A stretch of DNA of 5,338 bases from Wenzhouxiangella sp. GTDB taxonomy: Bacteria > Pseudomonadota > Gammaproteobacteria > Xanthomonadales > Wenzhouxiangellaceae. Below the pieces are notes generated by a model, which saw only the letters and a list, made by a program, of their open reading frames with translations, was not told where the DNA came from and did no database searches. Location of the stretch: the NCBI GenBank assembly GCA_007123575.1, contig SKKV01000095.1, positions 1-5,338 on the forward strand. The letters are read 5' to 3'. The translations under genes and the position numbers were made by a program. Each line of letters opens with the position of its first letter. Positions within the stretch are counted from its first letter, which is position 1. Below are positions 4,420 through 5,338 of the stretch, one piece after another.

Positions 4420-5338
4420 ATGGCCCCGTTCAAGAAAATTCTAATTGCCAATCGCGGCGAGATTGCCCTTCGTATTCAGAGAGCCTGCGAGGCAATGAAT
4501 ATCCGCACCGTGGCCGTTCACTCCACGGTTGACCGCAATCTCAAACACGTCGGCATGGCTGATGAGTCGGTGTGTATCGGCCCCGCCCCGGCCAACCTGA
4601 GCTACCTTAACGTGCCCGCCATCATCGCGGCCATGGAGGTGACCGATGCCGAAGCCGTGCATCCCGGCTACGGCTTTCTGGCCGAGAACGCCGACTTCGC
4701 CGAGCGCGTCGAAGAGTCCGGCTTTACCTTCATCGGACCCAGGGCCGAAACCATCCGCCTGATGGGCGACAAGGTCTCAGCCATCAACGCCATGCGCCAG
4801 GCGAGCGTGCCGTGCGTACCCGGCTCCAACGGTCCGCTGGACGACGATGATCGCCGCTCAGCTCGACTGGCCTCGGAGATTGGCTATCCGGTGCTGATCA
4901 AGGCCGCCGCCGGCGGCGGTGGTCGCGGCATGCGAGTAGTCGAAAAGGCCGAGGATCTGATCAAGTCGATCAACCTGACCCGCCAGGAGGCGCGCAGCGG
5001 CTTCGGCGACCCGACCGTGTATATGGAGAAGTACCTGACCAATCCGCGTCACGTCGAAATCCAGGTACTGGCCGACAGCCACGGCAACGCCGTCCATCTC
5101 GGGGAACGCGACTGCTCCATGCAGCGTCGTCACCAGAAGGTGATCGAAGAGGCGCCGGCGCCGGGCATCAGCCCACAGGAACGCGAGCGCATCGGAAAAA
5201 TCTGTACCGACGCCTGCCGCCGCATCGGCTACCTGGGCGCGGGCACTTTCGAGTTCCTGTACGAGAACGGCGAGTTCTACTTTATCGAGATGAATACCCG
5301 GATCCAGGTCGAGCATCCAGTCACTGAATGTGTCACTG
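4420..5338 (+). CDS. accC: Biotin carboxylase subunit of acetyl-CoA carboxylase (3' truncated by window)
   Basis: AccC uses ATP and bicarbonate to carboxylate biotin on AccB. The window holds 306 codons with no stop; E. coli AccC has 449 residues, so the last third is beyond the edge. Family landmarks, numbered two above E. coli, are: ILIANRGEIALRI at the N-terminus; AVHPGYGFLAEN; FIGPRAETIRLMGDKVSA; the ATP-grasp lysine and glycine loop at VLIKAAAGGGGRGMRVV (K161); MEKYLTNPRHVEIQVLAD; ERDCSMQRRHQKVIEEAPAP; GAGTFEFLYENGEFYFIEMN with the metal ligand E290; and NTRIQVEHPVTE with catalytic R294. No defect is visible. ATG 4420 is 2 nt after the accB stop. The sequence follows E. coli AccC closely throughout. 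Confidence 0.97.
   Translation, partial: MAPFKKILIANRGEIALRIQRACEAMNIRTVAVHSTVDRNLKHVGMADESVCIGPAPANLSYLNVPAIIAAMEVTDAEAVHPGYGFLAENADFAERVEESGFTFIGPRAETIRLMGDKVSAINAMRQASVPCVPGSNGPLDDDDRRSARLASEIGYPVLIKAAAGGGGRGMRVVEKAEDLIKSINLTRQEARSGFGDPTVYMEKYLTNPRHVEIQVLADSHGNAVHLGERDCSMQRRHQKVIEEAPAPGISPQERERIGKICTDACRRIGYLGAGTFEFLYENGEFYFIEMNTRIQVEHPVTECVT

Noticed and set aside
4858..5316. Minus-strand ORF of 152 codons opposite accC
   Set aside because: It is antisense to the conserved ATP-grasp region of accC.

Overview
The window is about 60% GC with proteobacterial codon use. It carries, all on the + strand, the tail of cutA, then dsbD, a tlpA-like thioredoxin gene, aroQ, accB and the first two thirds of accC. 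The protein sequences and the dsbD / aroQ-accB-accC order point to a gammaproteobacterium of the Pseudomonas/Xanthomonadales kind. That placement is inferred from remembered family sequences and gene order, not from a search.

Left part (1-425): the last 24 codons of cutA end at a TAA (75-77). Immediately after comes a 344-bp element (78-421) with 25-bp terminal inverted repeats (24 of 25 identical), flanked by a direct TTAA repeat (74-77 and 422-425). It encodes no transposase, so it looks like a MITE. Its ends resemble those of IS5-group insertion sequences. If the element and one TTAA are removed, the sequence reads ATG ATT AAA TAC AGC CTG..., a normal start and signal peptide for dsbD overlapping the cutA stop by 8 nt. 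The element has therefore landed on the cutA/dsbD junction. cutA keeps its stop codon, while the native dsbD start now runs into a TAG at codon 4. The dsbD frame is open from there through the whole element, and the first usable start is a TTG at 319 inside it.

Middle part (319-3164): DsbD is a transmembrane reductant conduit with an unusual layout. Two tandem periplasmic nDsbD domains, each with both cysteines, precede the membrane domain and the C-terminal thioredoxin domain. The tlpA-like gene overlaps its stop codon (TGATG) and encodes a membrane-anchored periplasmic thioredoxin with WCAPC, a plausible client of DsbD.

Gap (3165-3482): 318 bp without a credible gene. It contains a perfect 26-bp inverted repeat with a 27-nt loop (3235-3313), which has no T-run and looks like a palindromic repeat, plus at best a weak promoter candidate before aroQ.

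Right part (3483-5338): aroQ (type II dehydroquinase), accB (biotin carboxyl carrier protein) and accC (biotin carboxylase, cut by the window end) are packed 2 nt apart and should form one operon. AccB and AccC together make the biotin carboxylase half of acetyl-CoA carboxylase, the first committed step of fatty acid synthesis. No CRISPR array, tRNA, rRNA or novel multi-gene system is visible. The most interesting item is the mobile element that has rewritten the dsbD start.
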